Source of the DNA: Streptomyces lavendofoliae
GTDB taxonomy: Bacteria > Actinomycetota > Actinomycetes > Streptomycetales > Streptomycetaceae
NCBI RefSeq assembly: GCF_014649735.1
Contig: NZ_BMTP01000006.1
Span: forward strand, 347,548 to 411,547
DNA length: 64,000 nucleotides
Direction of reading: 5' to 3'
Numbering within the stretch: position 1 is the stretch's first letter; every line of letters starts with the position of its first letter. Below are positions 9,285-17,173 of this stretch, piece after piece. The translations under genes were made by a program, and so were the position numbers. The notes beneath the pieces were generated by a model, which saw only the letters and a list, made by a program, of their open reading frames with translations, was not told the DNA's origin and did not search any database.

Positions 9285-10294
9285 GGGTCGGCCTCCAGTG
9301 AGTCGAGCAGCGCGTAGGCGGTCGGGACCAAGGTGTCCCGGCGGCTGTAGCGGCGGGTGGAGAGGGCGACGAGCGCGGTGCCGCTGTCGGGACGGAAACC
9401 GAGAAAGGCGGTCTGTCCGCTGGTGGCCCCGATGTGGAAGTACATGCTTCCGCCCTCGGCGGGGTGGTGGAACCAGGTCAGGGTGTGCGTGTGCGCGTGA
9501 CCGAATCCGCGGCGCAGCAGGGGACGGCGCACCTCGCGCAGGGCGGCGGTCAGCGGCGAGGCGTCGGGGCGCAGGTGGGCCTCGAGGAAGGTGAGCAGGT
9601 CGCGCGGGGTGGCCCGGACGGCGCCGGCCGCCTGGAAGCCGCCGATGAGCAGCGGCGGGGTGGGGGTGCCGTCCTCGTGGTGGCCGGTGGCGTCGGTGTC
9701 GGGTCCGGAGGGGTGCAGGACGGTGTCGCGGAGCCCGAGGGGCCGCAGTACGCGATGGGTCAGGAGCCGTTCCCAGGGGGTGCCGGTGGCGGCGGCGAGG
9801 GTGTGCCCGAGGGCGGCGACCGCGAAGTTGGAGTAGCGCCACCGGGTGCCGGGACGATACCGCAGGCGGGCGCGGAGGAAGGCGCGGACGACGCGTTCGG
9901 GCGGGTAGTGGGCGTAGGGGTTGGTGGACCAGCGCGGCAGCGCCTGCGGGTAGAAGTCGGCGGGCAGCGGGGGCAGTCCGGAGGTGTGGGTGATCAGGTG
10001 CGTCAGGGTGACGGGGTGCCGGCCGGGGGGTCTCGCGGGGTCGAGGAGGGAGGCGGCCGGGTCGTTGCCGGACAGCGTGCCGGAGGCGATGAGGTCGGCC
10101 AGCAGCAGGCCGGTGAAGGTCTTGGACGCCGACCCGATCTCGTACCGCAGCCGCTCGCGCGGTACGGGCGCGGGAGGCGCGGTGCCGCCGGCGCGGACGG
10201 TCCGCCGGCCGTCCCTGGAGAGGGCGAACACGACGTCGGGCGCGCCCACGGCCCGTACGGCCTCGTCGAGGAGTTGCGCGTCGGGCGGGCTCAC
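9278..10294 (-). CDS. Beta-lactamase-fold serine hydrolase (class C/D-aminopeptidase/esterase family)
   Basis: The 338-aa protein belongs to the penicillin-binding/beta-lactamase superfamily. The catalytic SxxK is S55-A-S-K58, the second motif is Y154-S-N156, and a C-terminal HxG-type third motif is seen in FHIGATSGQ. No signal peptide is visible, so it probably works in the cytoplasm, as known D-aminopeptidases, carboxypeptidases and esterases of this family can. The GTG at 10294 overlaps the upstream gene's stop (GTGA). Its coupling to two small-peptide genes and three unknown proteins makes a peptidase or acyl-transfer role on the operon product attractive, but this is not shown by the sequence. 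Confidence 0.85.
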   Translation of the reverse strand: MSPPDAQLLDEAVRAVGAPDVVFALSRDGRRTVRAGGTAPPAPVPRERLRYEIGSASKTFTGLLLADLIASGTLSGNDPAASLLDPARPPGRHPVTLTHLITHTSGLPPLPADFYPQALPRWSTNPYAHYPPERVVRAFLRARLRYRPGTRWRYSNFAVAALGHTLAAATGTPWERLLTHRVLRPLGLRDTVLHPSGPDTDATGHHEDGTPTPPLLIGGFQAAGAVRATPRDLLTFLEAHLRPDASPLTAALREVRRPLLRRGFGHAHTHTLTWFHHPAEGGSMYFHIGATSGQTAFLGFRPDSGTALVALSTRRYSRRDTLVPTAYALLDSLEADPC

Positions 10295-11220
10295 GCGGGT
10301 GTCTCGGCGGTGAGGCGCGCGAGGGCGCGGGAGGTGGCCAGGACGGAGGCGAAGGCGGCGACGAGGGTGGAGTGGTACACGATGTCGAAGACGTCGTCGG
10401 GGTCGCCCTGGGGCATCGGGCCGAGGGCGGGCATGGCGCCGTCGGGCCGCTGGGCGGCGGCGAAGCCCTCCCAGGCGGCCGCGTCGAGCGTGGGGCGGGG
10501 CATGCAGGCGTCGACGACGAGCAACTCGCCGAGCAGGTCCCAGCGTTCCAGGTCCAGCCAGTCGTCCAGCCAGACCGGCAGCCACAGTTCGAGGTGCTCG
10601 GCGACGGCGGGCGGCAGTCCGGCGGTGTTCTCGCCCCAGTCGGTGAGGTGGAAGACGGTGTGGGTGATGTCGTAGCCGACGCGGGTGTCCACGGTCCACG
10701 GCTCCGGGGCGCGGGCCAGCCACGTACGCCCGAACGCCTCGTCCTCCGGGAGGCTCGGCGGCAGCCCGTAGCGGCGTTCGAACGCGCTGAGGCCGAGCCG
10801 GCGCACGGGCAGGACCTCCAGGCCCGCCCAGGAGCCGAGGCGGTGGTTCAGCCGGATCGCGCGTTCCAGTTCCGGCTGGCTGTGGCCGAGTTCGCGGAAC
10901 GGCAGGTAGACCTCGAACGGGATCGGGGAGAGGGGTTCGGTGCGCTGGCCGCGCACCAGCATCCGGCCGCCGTCCAGGACCTCCCGCCAGGCGTGGTCGA
11001 GCAGCCGGCGGGCGAGGTCCGCCTGGCGGGATCCGGCCACGCCCTCACGGAAGAGGACCTTGCAGATGACCGCCAGTTCACCGACCGGCTTGAAGCGTTC
11101 GAGGAACCCGGCCTCGGGGGCGGCGTCCGGTTCCAGCCGGAACCCGTGGCGGTGCGCGTGGAGCCATTCGAGGGCGCCCACGCCGACCGTGTGGAGGAGG
11201 CGGGTGTCGGCGGCTGTCAT
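10291..11220 (-). CDS. Unknown ~310-aa protein, paralogue 2 (possible DUF6895 family)
   Basis: I do not recognise this family with certainty; from memory it may be the one catalogued as DUF6895, unverified. The 309-aa, mostly helical, soluble protein is a paralogue of its upstream neighbour at 11217-12179. Shared blocks include F/W-KP-x-GELA, an ERRYGL/SERRCGL segment, a THxVxHLTDWG motif near the middle, L(A/P)xWLPxWLD, W-D-L-x-GELL and YHST near the C-terminus. The invariant histidines in THxxxHLTDWG and YHS could bind metal or act catalytically. It begins with ATG in an ATGA overlap with the upstream stop and ends in a GTGA overlap with the serine hydrolase. Confidence 0.8.
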   Translation of the reverse strand: MTAADTRLLHTVGVGALEWLHAHRHGFRLEPDAAPEAGFLERFKPVGELAVICKVLFREGVAGSRQADLARRLLDHAWREVLDGGRMLVRGQRTEPLSPIPFEVYLPFRELGHSQPELERAIRLNHRLGSWAGLEVLPVRRLGLSAFERRYGLPPSLPEDEAFGRTWLARAPEPWTVDTRVGYDITHTVFHLTDWGENTAGLPPAVAEHLELWLPVWLDDWLDLERWDLLGELLVVDACMPRPTLDAAAWEGFAAAQRPDGAMPALGPMPQGDPDDVFDIVYHSTLVAAFASVLATSRALARLTAETPA

Positions 11221-12179
11221 GCGGACGCTCCTCGGCTGGTGCCGTCGCTGTCGCGGCCGTCGGCCCCGGCCCGCCGGGCGGCGGTCAGGGTGGCGGCGAA
11301 CGCCGTGACGGTCGTGGAGTGGTAGCAGTTGACGAAGACCCGCGGGATGTCCTCGCCGTGCGGCCCGTGCCCCACCTCGGGTACCGCTCCGGTGGGGTCC
11401 TGCGCCTGTGCCAGGGCCCTCCAGGCGCTCTCGGTGGCGTCCGGCGGCGGGGGCTCGGGCAGGCTCGCCGCGACGGCGAGCAACTCTCCGCAGAGGTCCC
11501 AGTGCCGGCTCTCCACGCAGGTGTCGAGCCAGGCGGGTAGCCAGGTGGCCAGGTAGTCGGCGATGTCGGCCGGTACGGCGGCCGGGTCGCGGCCCCAGTC
11601 CGTGAGGTGGTACACGACGTGGGTGAGCGTGTATCCGGCGAACCGCTCGAAGGCCCACGGTTCGGGAAGGCCGCCCAGCCAGGTGCGGCGCAGGACGGCG
11701 GAGGCGTCCTCGTGGGGGGTGAGGCCGCAGCGGCGCTCGGAGTTGAGGATGCTGAGCACCCGGTTGGGCAGGAGTTCCGCCGTGCGCCAGCTGCGGCTGC
11801 GGACGAGACGGGCGGTGAAGTCCTCGTACGCGGGGTGGCGAAGCCCTCCCGAGGCGAAGGCCGCGTACACCTCGAGCGGGTAGGTGGCGTGCGGTTCGAG
11901 CCGGTGCAGGGTCAGGAGAAGCTTCCCGTCGTCCGTCTCGTTCCAGGCGTGGTGGAGCAGGTCGGACGCCGTGTCGTGCAGGAGGGTGCCCGCCGGTGTG
12001 TGGCGGCGGATGCACGCGCACATCTGGGCGAGTTCGCCCAGTGGTTTCCAGGACTTGTTGACGTCGGCGTCCGGCTCCAGCGCGCCGTCCCCGAGCCGGA
12101 AGTCGTCGCGGTGGCCGGACAGCCAGTCCAGGGCCTTCTGCGCCGTCCGGAGCAGGTCCGGGGTGGTGTCCCCGGTCAT
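11217..12179 (-). CDS. Unknown ~320-aa protein, paralogue 1 (possible DUF6895 family)
   Basis: The 320-aa product is clearly homologous along its length to the next gene. It shares the KPLGELAQMC block, the SERRCGLTP segment, GYTLTHVVYHLTDWG, LATWLPAWLD, HWDLCGELL and CYHSTTVTAFA. No signal peptide or membrane helix is visible. Two adjacent diverged copies suggest a heterodimer or two related steps. Both junctions are 4-nt ATGA overlaps, so its translation is tied to the preceding 250-aa protein and to paralogue 2. The function is unknown. Confidence 0.8.
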   Translation of the reverse strand: MTGDTTPDLLRTAQKALDWLSGHRDDFRLGDGALEPDADVNKSWKPLGELAQMCACIRRHTPAGTLLHDTASDLLHHAWNETDDGKLLLTLHRLEPHATYPLEVYAAFASGGLRHPAYEDFTARLVRSRSWRTAELLPNRVLSILNSERRCGLTPHEDASAVLRRTWLGGLPEPWAFERFAGYTLTHVVYHLTDWGRDPAAVPADIADYLATWLPAWLDTCVESRHWDLCGELLAVAASLPEPPPPDATESAWRALAQAQDPTGAVPEVGHGPHGEDIPRVFVNCYHSTTVTAFAATLTAARRAGADGRDSDGTSRGASA

Positions 12180-12928
12180 CGCGGCCCCGCGGGGGCGCCG
12201 GCGCGCACCGGACGCGCGGCGTGCAGGTGCAGGGCCACGCGCGGGTCGTCGCCGCCCATGAGACCGACGAACTCCAGCCCGGCGTCAAGGCCCAGTGTGC
12301 GGGGTACGCCGTCGAGGTGGGCGAGCCAGCGGCCGGCGGCGGCCGCCTGGAGCCAGCCGCGCCGCCGGACGGCACGTACGAAGCCCCGGGCGATGTCGAC
12401 CGTGCGCCGCTGCGCGACGTCGGCGACGGCACTGGGGGCGAGGGCACCGGGGGCGGCGGCGTCGCCCGAGGTGGTGCCGGTGGGGGGTACCGCGAGCGCG
12501 GCCAGCAGGGCCAGCTGGTGCGTCAGGGCCTGCCACGGGAGGTCCTCCAGCCAGGCGGCGTCCGGCTCGGGGCCGGCGAGGGTCGCTCCGGCGGCGGGAG
12601 CACCGAGGGCGGCCAGGGTGCGGACCATGGCGCGGTGACTCCACAGGGACGTGGGCGAGGCGTCCGGGCCCGGCGGGTAGGCGAGCACGGCCTTCTCGCA
12701 CACGGCGAGGTCGGCCGGGGCCGGGAGGGTGCGGTGCAGGACGGCGGGCAGCAGGACGTCCGCGCCCAGGACGCGTACGGCCGCGAGGCCGAGCTCGTCG
12801 TCCCCGGTGGTGACCGGCGGGTACGCCGACACCGGGGAGTGGCCCCCACTCGTGAGAGTGGAGACCACCTGGGTTGCGAGTTCCCGCACCGCGCCCGTCA
12901 GAGGGGGCGTCGTGCCGGGCTGTTCCAT
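12176..12928 (-). CDS. Hypothetical 250-aa protein of the peptide operon
   Basis: I do not recognise a family. The 250-aa product is alanine- and leucine-rich and probably helical. It contains a WLEDLPWQALTHQLALLAAL segment near the centre and a C-terminal GLEFVGLMGGDDPRVALHLH region that could be a ligand-binding strand. It has no signal peptide. It starts 12 nt after the stop of the second 62-aa peptide gene, and its stop overlaps the ATG of paralogue 1, so it is part of the same transcript. The position directly after the peptide genes makes it the best candidate for a peptide-binding or first-acting partner, which is inference only. Confidence 0.75.
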   Translation of the reverse strand: MEQPGTTPPLTGAVRELATQVVSTLTSGGHSPVSAYPPVTTGDDELGLAAVRVLGADVLLPAVLHRTLPAPADLAVCEKAVLAYPPGPDASPTSLWSHRAMVRTLAALGAPAAGATLAGPEPDAAWLEDLPWQALTHQLALLAALAVPPTGTTSGDAAAPGALAPSAVADVAQRRTVDIARGFVRAVRRRGWLQAAAAGRWLAHLDGVPRTLGLDAGLEFVGLMGGDDPRVALHLHAARPVRAGAPAGPR

Positions 12929-12940
12929 TCAGTCGGCCCC

Positions 12941-13129
12941 TCAGCCCTTCTTCGGGCGCGGTGCCGGAGGCGCCAGAAGCACCTGACCCGCCCCGGCCTG
13001 CAAGGCGAGCGCCGCACATTCACGGGTGTCGCGGTAGAAACCCTGGGCTTCGCCCGGGTTGAGGGCTGCTTCGATGTCGGTGTCCGAGACCTGCGTCCGG
13101 TTCCGGAGCTCGTACTCGTGCGACGTCAT
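12941..13129 (-). CDS. 62-aa conserved small peptide, copy 2 (candidate peptide precursor)
   Basis: The 62-residue product is identical to copy 1 (13408-13596) at 51 of 62 positions. The block from residue 19 to 62 differs at only four: IEAALNPGEA, GFYRDTREC with a single cysteine at 38, then LALQAGAGQVLLAPP and an APRPKKG end. The charged, variable N-terminus and near-invariant C-terminal part are unusual for a leader/core precursor, where the core normally varies. ATG at 13129 has GAGGGGAT 10 nt upstream. It is followed after 12 nt by the 250-aa gene. It could be a modified-peptide precursor, a scaffold or a secreted signal; no signal peptide is visible. Confidence 0.72.
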   Translation of the reverse strand: MTSHEYELRNRTQVSDTDIEAALNPGEAQGFYRDTRECAALALQAGAGQVLLAPPAPRPKKG

Positions 13130-13190
13130 GCCATCAATCCCCTCATGCGGAAAGGAATGCTTGCTTCCACTTCCAGTGGAACCCCATCCG
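13130..13190 (-). promoter_or_regulatory. Duplicated 5' leader of peptide copy 2 with predicted hairpin
   Basis: About 60 bp before the copy-2 ATG match the region before copy 1. In the transcript GUGGAA and UUCCGC can pair (one G-U wobble) around a 12-nt loop that contains GCAUUCC, just upstream of the GAGGGGAU ribosome site. A second conserved element, a near-palindrome reading TTCCAGTGGAA on the plus strand, lies immediately upstream of the hairpin. Confidence 0.4.
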
Positions 13191-13407
13191 GGCGAGTACG
13201 CAAACGGCGCAGGCGCTCCTTCGGACGAACCTCGCGTCGCGAAGCGCCTATTCGCCCGGGGAACGGGGCGCGGACCGGGTGACGGCCGTCGCTCCGCGTA
13301 AAGGGAACGGCCCCCGCCCCGAAGGACGGAGGCCTTGTCGTGGGCCCACGCCGCCCGCCCACGGACCGGGAGGTGACGGTGTGTGACCGTGTACAGATGT
13401 TGTCCGT

Positions 13408-13596
13408 TCAACCCTTCTTGGGCCGCGGCGTCGGGGGCGCCAGCAGCACCTGACCGGCTCCGGCCTGAAGGGCCAGAATCCCGCACTCGCGGGTGTCGCG
13501 GTAGAAACCTTCGGCTTCGCCCGGGTTGAGGGCTGCTTCGATCTCGCTCACCGACACCTTGGTGCGGTCCCGGAGTTCACGCTCGATGGACGTCAT
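13408..13596 (-). CDS. 62-aa conserved small peptide, copy 1 (candidate peptide precursor)
   Basis: First gene of the minus-strand peptide operon and a paralogue of copy 2. Residues 1-18 are charged (E5, E7, R9, D10, R11, K13) and look like a short helical recognition segment. Residues 19-38 carry IEAALNPGEAEGFYRDTREC, and the tail is Gly/Ala/Pro-rich, ending TPRPKKG. The start ATG at 13596 has GAAGGGAT upstream. The 278 bp between the two peptide genes contain no other gene. The similarity continues upstream of the start codon for about 60 bp, including a predicted RNA hairpin, so a unit of roughly 467 bp was tandemly duplicated. Confidence 0.72.
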   Translation of the reverse strand: MTSIERELRDRTKVSVSEIEAALNPGEAEGFYRDTRECGILALQAGAGQVLLAPPTPRPKKG

Positions 13597-13657
13597 GCCG
13601 TCATCCCTTCATGCGGAAAGGAATGCTTTCTTCCGCTTCCAGTGGAACGCAGTCCAC
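13597..13657 (-). promoter_or_regulatory. Duplicated 5' leader of peptide copy 1 with predicted hairpin
   Basis: This segment is nearly identical to the leader of copy 2. Here the stem is perfect (GCGGAA with UUCCGC), whereas copy 2 has a G-U pair at the same position. Pairing is therefore kept despite the base change, which supports a real RNA structure or at least selection on this leader. Confidence 0.4.
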
Positions 13658-13669
13658 CGTCCGGCGCAA

Positions 13670-13804
13670 ATGGCGAAACCAACGATTTGTGGTACAAACA
13701 TCCACTTCCGGTTCTCGGTTGCGGGCGCATGGCCCGCAGGTCGCCCGTCTGCCCATCCCGGATGGCGCAACCGCCAGGATTGCCCATTAGATGGTGCAAA
13801 CCGC
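13670..13804. promoter_or_regulatory. Probable promoter/operator region upstream of peptide copy 1
   Basis: The 277 bp between peptide copy 1 and the divergent gene at 13874 are less GC-rich than the surroundings. They hold an inverted repeat TTTGT-ggt-ACAAA (13686-13698) and three related direct repeats: ATGGCGAAACC (13670-13680), GATGGCGCAACCGC (13761-13774) and GATGGTGCAAACCGC (13790-13804). These look like binding sites for a regulator of one or both divergent genes. No regulator gene is adjacent. Confidence 0.4.
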
Positions 13805-13873
13805 GCGCCCAGTCGGCGCTCGACGACCGACACGGTGTGTGCCTCACCGGAGTCCGGCGAACGGAGCCACGCC

Positions 13874-15469
13874 ATGACAACCGATGACCCCACAACTCGC
13901 CCCGCGGCAGCGGCCCCTGACCGGGCACAGCCGCCCCACCCGCCCGACCGGCCCGACCGGTCCGGCACCGCCGGCGTGCCCGTCGACGCGGCGCACACCG
14001 AGGCGCCGCCGTTCGGCACGGTGCCCGTCGACGTCGCGCACGCCGAGGCCGTACGCCTGGGAGCGGCGTCACCCGCGCCGCCCGCGCCACCCGCGGGGAC
14101 GACGTACGCGAACGGCACGTACACGCACGTGGCACCGTCCGCGGCGCCCGCGGCGCCCGCCAACGGCGCGCCCACCGACGGGACTTACGCGACGAGCACG
14201 CCCGCGAACGGGGCGCACGCGCCCGCCCCGCCGCCCGCGACCAGCGGCGCGGTGGCCACCGACGGCACCGCCGCGTACGGCGCGCCCGGCGTCCCCGGTA
14301 CCGCACCGGGTGACGCCGTGTACCGCGAACCCGTGTACCGCGAAGCGCCGCTCCCGGAGCGCCCCGCCGGAACCGCCGGCGACGACGCCGCGCCCGACCA
14401 CGCCACGCCCGCCGACGCGGCCTCCGACGACGGTACGGCCGCCGCCGACGGTGCGGTCGGTGACGCGACGCCAGGTGACCCGGCGGCCTCCGACGCGGCG
14501 CCCCCCGACACCGCCTCCGCCGTCGCGGTCGACGCCGCGCTGGTGGACGCCGTACTCGGGGAGGCGGCGGGTACCGGAGCCGACGACGAGGACGGCGACG
14601 AGCGCATACGGACCCTCATCTGGACGGCGGCCACCTACCGCCCGCTGGAGGAGGTCGCCGCACTGGTGACCCAGCTGAAGAACACCAACGCCGTGGACAG
14701 CCCCGCCGACGAGGCGCTGCGCGCCGCCGCGGTCGCCCGGCCCCTGGATGAGGTGCGGCAGCTGGTCGCGATGCTCAACGCGGCCGGCCACACGCTCGAC
14801 GACAGCGACACCACACTGCGTGCCGCGGCCGTCGGCAGGCCCATCGAGGACGTCGTGCAGCTGGTCAGCATCCTCGGCTCCGCCGACGGCACGCAACCGC
14901 CGGTGGCACCGGGCGCCACGCCCGGCACGACGGCCGGGTCGCCCGTGTCCGCACCCCTGCCGTCGGTTCCCGAGAACCCGCACGTCCGCCCGCCCCGGTC
15001 CCTCGCGGGCGCTGCGGCACCGGTGAAGGAGACCAAGGTCCTCGACCGCGAGCCGGCCGCCGGCGACACCGCCCCGTCCTCACGGTCCGGGCTGCGCTGG
15101 CCCGCCGCGGCGGGCCTGTTCGCCTGCGGCATCATCCACCTGCCCACGGATTTCGCCGGTCTGCGGGCCGGCGGCTACGTGGACGCCCTGGCCCTTGTGG
15201 TCACCGTGCTCTGCGTGGTGCTCGGCGAATGGCTGATCGTCCGGGACTCGCCCCGCGTGTGGGGCTTCGCGGCGGCGGCGTCCGTCGGAGTGGTGGCCCT
15301 CCACGGGATGGCGGGAAGCAGCGGGTTCGCGTTGCTGAACAGCAGCCTGGGACGGTCGTGGGCGTGGTCCGGCGCCGCGGCGGTGACGTGTGCGATGGTC
15401 ACGGCGCTGCTGGCGGGCTCGGCGCTGCTGCGCAGGCAGAGACAGCCCGACGCGACCGACGGAGCATGA
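13874..15469 (+). CDS. Low-complexity membrane protein with three short repeats
   Basis: The 531-aa product is of unknown function. Residues 1-240 are an Ala/Pro/Thr/Asp-rich, low-complexity, probably disordered and acidic region. Residues about 244-332 contain three copies of a helical repeat of roughly 37 aa with the core AAxxRPLEEVxxLVxxL (YRPLEEV, ARPLDEV, GRPIEDV). Then comes a proline-rich linker and a C-terminal domain (about 405-525) with four predicted membrane helices starting LRWPAAAGLFACGIIHLP. ATG at 13874 (MTTDD) is chosen because the sequence becomes protein-like there. The gene is divergent from the peptide operon and ends at a perfect hairpin. Confidence 0.8.
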   Translation: MTTDDPTTRPAAAAPDRAQPPHPPDRPDRSGTAGVPVDAAHTEAPPFGTVPVDVAHAEAVRLGAASPAPPAPPAGTTYANGTYTHVAPSAAPAAPANGAPTDGTYATSTPANGAHAPAPPPATSGAVATDGTAAYGAPGVPGTAPGDAVYREPVYREAPLPERPAGTAGDDAAPDHATPADAASDDGTAAADGAVGDATPGDPAASDAAPPDTASAVAVDAALVDAVLGEAAGTGADDEDGDERIRTLIWTAATYRPLEEVAALVTQLKNTNAVDSPADEALRAAAVARPLDEVRQLVAMLNAAGHTLDDSDTTLRAAAVGRPIEDVVQLVSILGSADGTQPPVAPGATPGTTAGSPVSAPLPSVPENPHVRPPRSLAGAAAPVKETKVLDREPAAGDTAPSSRSGLRWPAAAGLFACGIIHLPTDFAGLRAGGYVDALALVVTVLCVVLGEWLIVRDSPRVWGFAAAASVGVVALHGMAGSSGFALLNSSLGRSWAWSGAAAVTCAMVTALLAGSALLRRQRQPDATDGA

Positions 15470-15500
15470 CGGGCACCGCCCTCAGCGGGCCGCCGTCGCA

Positions 15501-15527
15501 CGGGAGCCGCTCCACGAGCGGCTCCCG
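15501..15527 (+). terminator. Hairpin terminator after the repeat membrane protein
   Basis: Perfect 11-bp stem CGGGAGCCGCT / AGCGGCTCCCG with a 5-nt loop (CCACG), 32 nt after the stop codon at 15469. Confidence 0.75.
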
Positions 15528-15794
15528 TCGCCGCGGTCACCGCCTTGACCGCCGTACGCCTCGACCCGGTCGTCCCGCACCGGCGTGGCGGCCATCGCCC
15601 GCGCCGTCACCAACGCCGTGGCCGCTGTCGCTGCGGGGCCGCGCCCCGGTGGAGGACCGCGGAGCGGCAGCCCATGGCCCCGAGCAGGTCGCGCCGGCCT
15701 GCCCACGACCGGTCCCGGCGCTCCGCCGGGCCGTTTCCCCGGCGGGCCGGGAAGGGAAGCCATGACGTAGCCGACCACCCCGGAAGGGCACCGC
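15528..15794. other. Intergenic region before the MFS gene
   Basis: Between the terminator at 15527 and the MFS start at 15795 I see no convincing gene, repeat or RNA. The only recognisable element is the ribosome site GGAAGGG just before the MFS start. The promoter of the MFS-anmK pair should lie here. Confidence 0.5.
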
Positions 15795-17159
15795 ATGACG
15801 ACCTCCGTGCACGGCCCCGAGGAGGAGGCCGCCGGGTCCTCCCCGCCCACCGGGCCGCCGCGCTCGCGCAGGGCGCTCGTCGCGGGTTCGGTGGGCAACT
15901 TCATCGAGTGGTACGAGTTCGGCGTCTACGGCTGCTTCGCCACCGTCATGGCCGCCACGTTCTTCACCCCGGCGGGCGGAAGTGAGGCGGAGGCCCTGGT
16001 CAGGACCTATGCGTCGTTCGCGCTCGCCTTCTTCTTCCGGCCGGTCGGCGCTGCGCTCTTCGGCCGCCTCGGCGACCGCGCCGGGCGGCGTCCCACCCTG
16101 ATCCTGGTGGTGCTGCTGATGACGGCCGCGACCACGCTCATCGGATTGCTGCCGTCGTACGCCACGATCGGCCCCGCGGCGCCCTGGCTGCTGACGCTGC
16201 TGCGGATCGTGCAGGGCCTGTCGGCCGGCGGGGAGTTCGGCGGTGCCGTGTCCCTGATGACGGAGTTCGCCCCGCCCGGCAGGCGCGGGCTCTACGGGGC
16301 GTGGCAGTCCTTCACCGTGGCCCTGGGCCTGCTCGGCGGGGCGGGGGTGGCGGCGGGGCTCGCGACCGTACTGAGCGAGGCGCAGCTCGGGGCGTGGGGG
16401 TGGCGGGTGCCGTTCCTGCTGACGCTGCCCATGGGACTGGGCGCGCTGTGGCTGCGGCTCCGGCTGGAGGAGTCCCCGTCGTTCCGCCGCCGTCCCGGCG
16501 CGGCCGGCGACCCGGCGGAGCCGGGGGCGCGGGCGGGGGCCGGGGCGGCGCGCGCGGACGCGCGGGAGACGGTGCGGGCGATCGCGCTGGGTGTGGGCCG
16601 GCTGATGGGCTGGTCGGCGGCCGGCTACACCTTCCTGGTCGTGCTGCCGTCGTACCTGCAGAGCGTCCTGGACGCCTCCTTCCGGCAGGCGCTGACCGCC
16701 ACCGTTCTCGCCAACGCGGGCTTCGCGGCGGCGATCCTCCCGGCGGGCGCGCTGAGCGACCGGGTGGGGCGGCGCGCGGTGATGGTCTCCGGCGCGGTGG
16801 TGGCCGCGCTCGCGGCGTTCCCGCTGCTGTACCTGCTGCGGGACCCGGGGGCGCCGACGGCCGCCAAGGGCCTCGCCGTGTGCGCCGCCGGCGCGATCGT
16901 GGGGCTGCTGGCGGGGCCGGGGCCGGCGATGCTCGCGGAGATGTTCCCCACGCGGGTCCGGTACACCGGTCTCGGTCTGGCGTACGCGCTCTCCAACGCG
17001 GTGTTCTCCGGCTGCGCGGGCCTGATCGTCACCGCGGCCGTCGAACGGACCGGGAACGCGGACGTCCCCGCGTACTACGTGGCCGCCACCTGCGCGGTCA
17101 GCGCCCTCGCCCTGGCCGGCCCGCGGGGCGACGACCACCGCCGCGCGCTGCGCGACTGA
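15795..17159 (+). CDS. MFS transporter, metabolite:H+ symporter (MHS/ProP-like) type
   Basis: The 454-aa major facilitator has about 12 membrane helices. The opening GSVGNFIEWYEFGVYG segment and the GRLGDRAGRRPTL loop between helices 2 and 3 are hallmarks of the MHS subfamily (ProP, ShiA, KgtP), which take up osmolytes or organic acids with protons. An Ala/Gly-rich loop (residues 232-258) separates the two halves. The stop is only 14 bp before the anmK start, with the anmK ribosome site in between, so the two are probably one operon. This suggests uptake of a cell-wall sugar or related acid, although this subfamily normally carries other solutes. Confidence 0.88.
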   Translation: MTTSVHGPEEEAAGSSPPTGPPRSRRALVAGSVGNFIEWYEFGVYGCFATVMAATFFTPAGGSEAEALVRTYASFALAFFFRPVGAALFGRLGDRAGRRPTLILVVLLMTAATTLIGLLPSYATIGPAAPWLLTLLRIVQGLSAGGEFGGAVSLMTEFAPPGRRGLYGAWQSFTVALGLLGGAGVAAGLATVLSEAQLGAWGWRVPFLLTLPMGLGALWLRLRLEESPSFRRRPGAAGDPAEPGARAGAGAARADARETVRAIALGVGRLMGWSAAGYTFLVVLPSYLQSVLDASFRQALTATVLANAGFAAAILPAGALSDRVGRRAVMVSGAVVAALAAFPLLYLLRDPGAPTAAKGLAVCAAGAIVGLLAGPGPAMLAEMFPTRVRYTGLGLAYALSNAVFSGCAGLIVTAAVERTGNADVPAYYVAATCAVSALALAGPRGDDHRRALRD

Positions 17160-17173
17160 GGCGGGGAGGGGCC

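Noticed and set aside
13340..13349. GTGGGCCCAC palindrome between the two peptide genes as a terminator or operator
   Set aside because: No loop and no repeat nearby; could be chance in this base composition.
12941..13596. Classification of the 62-aa peptides as sactipeptide or thiopeptide precursors
   Set aside because: Each has one cysteine and no radical SAM, YcaO or lanthionine enzyme is adjacent. The radical SAM gene at 34936 belongs to the moe pathway.
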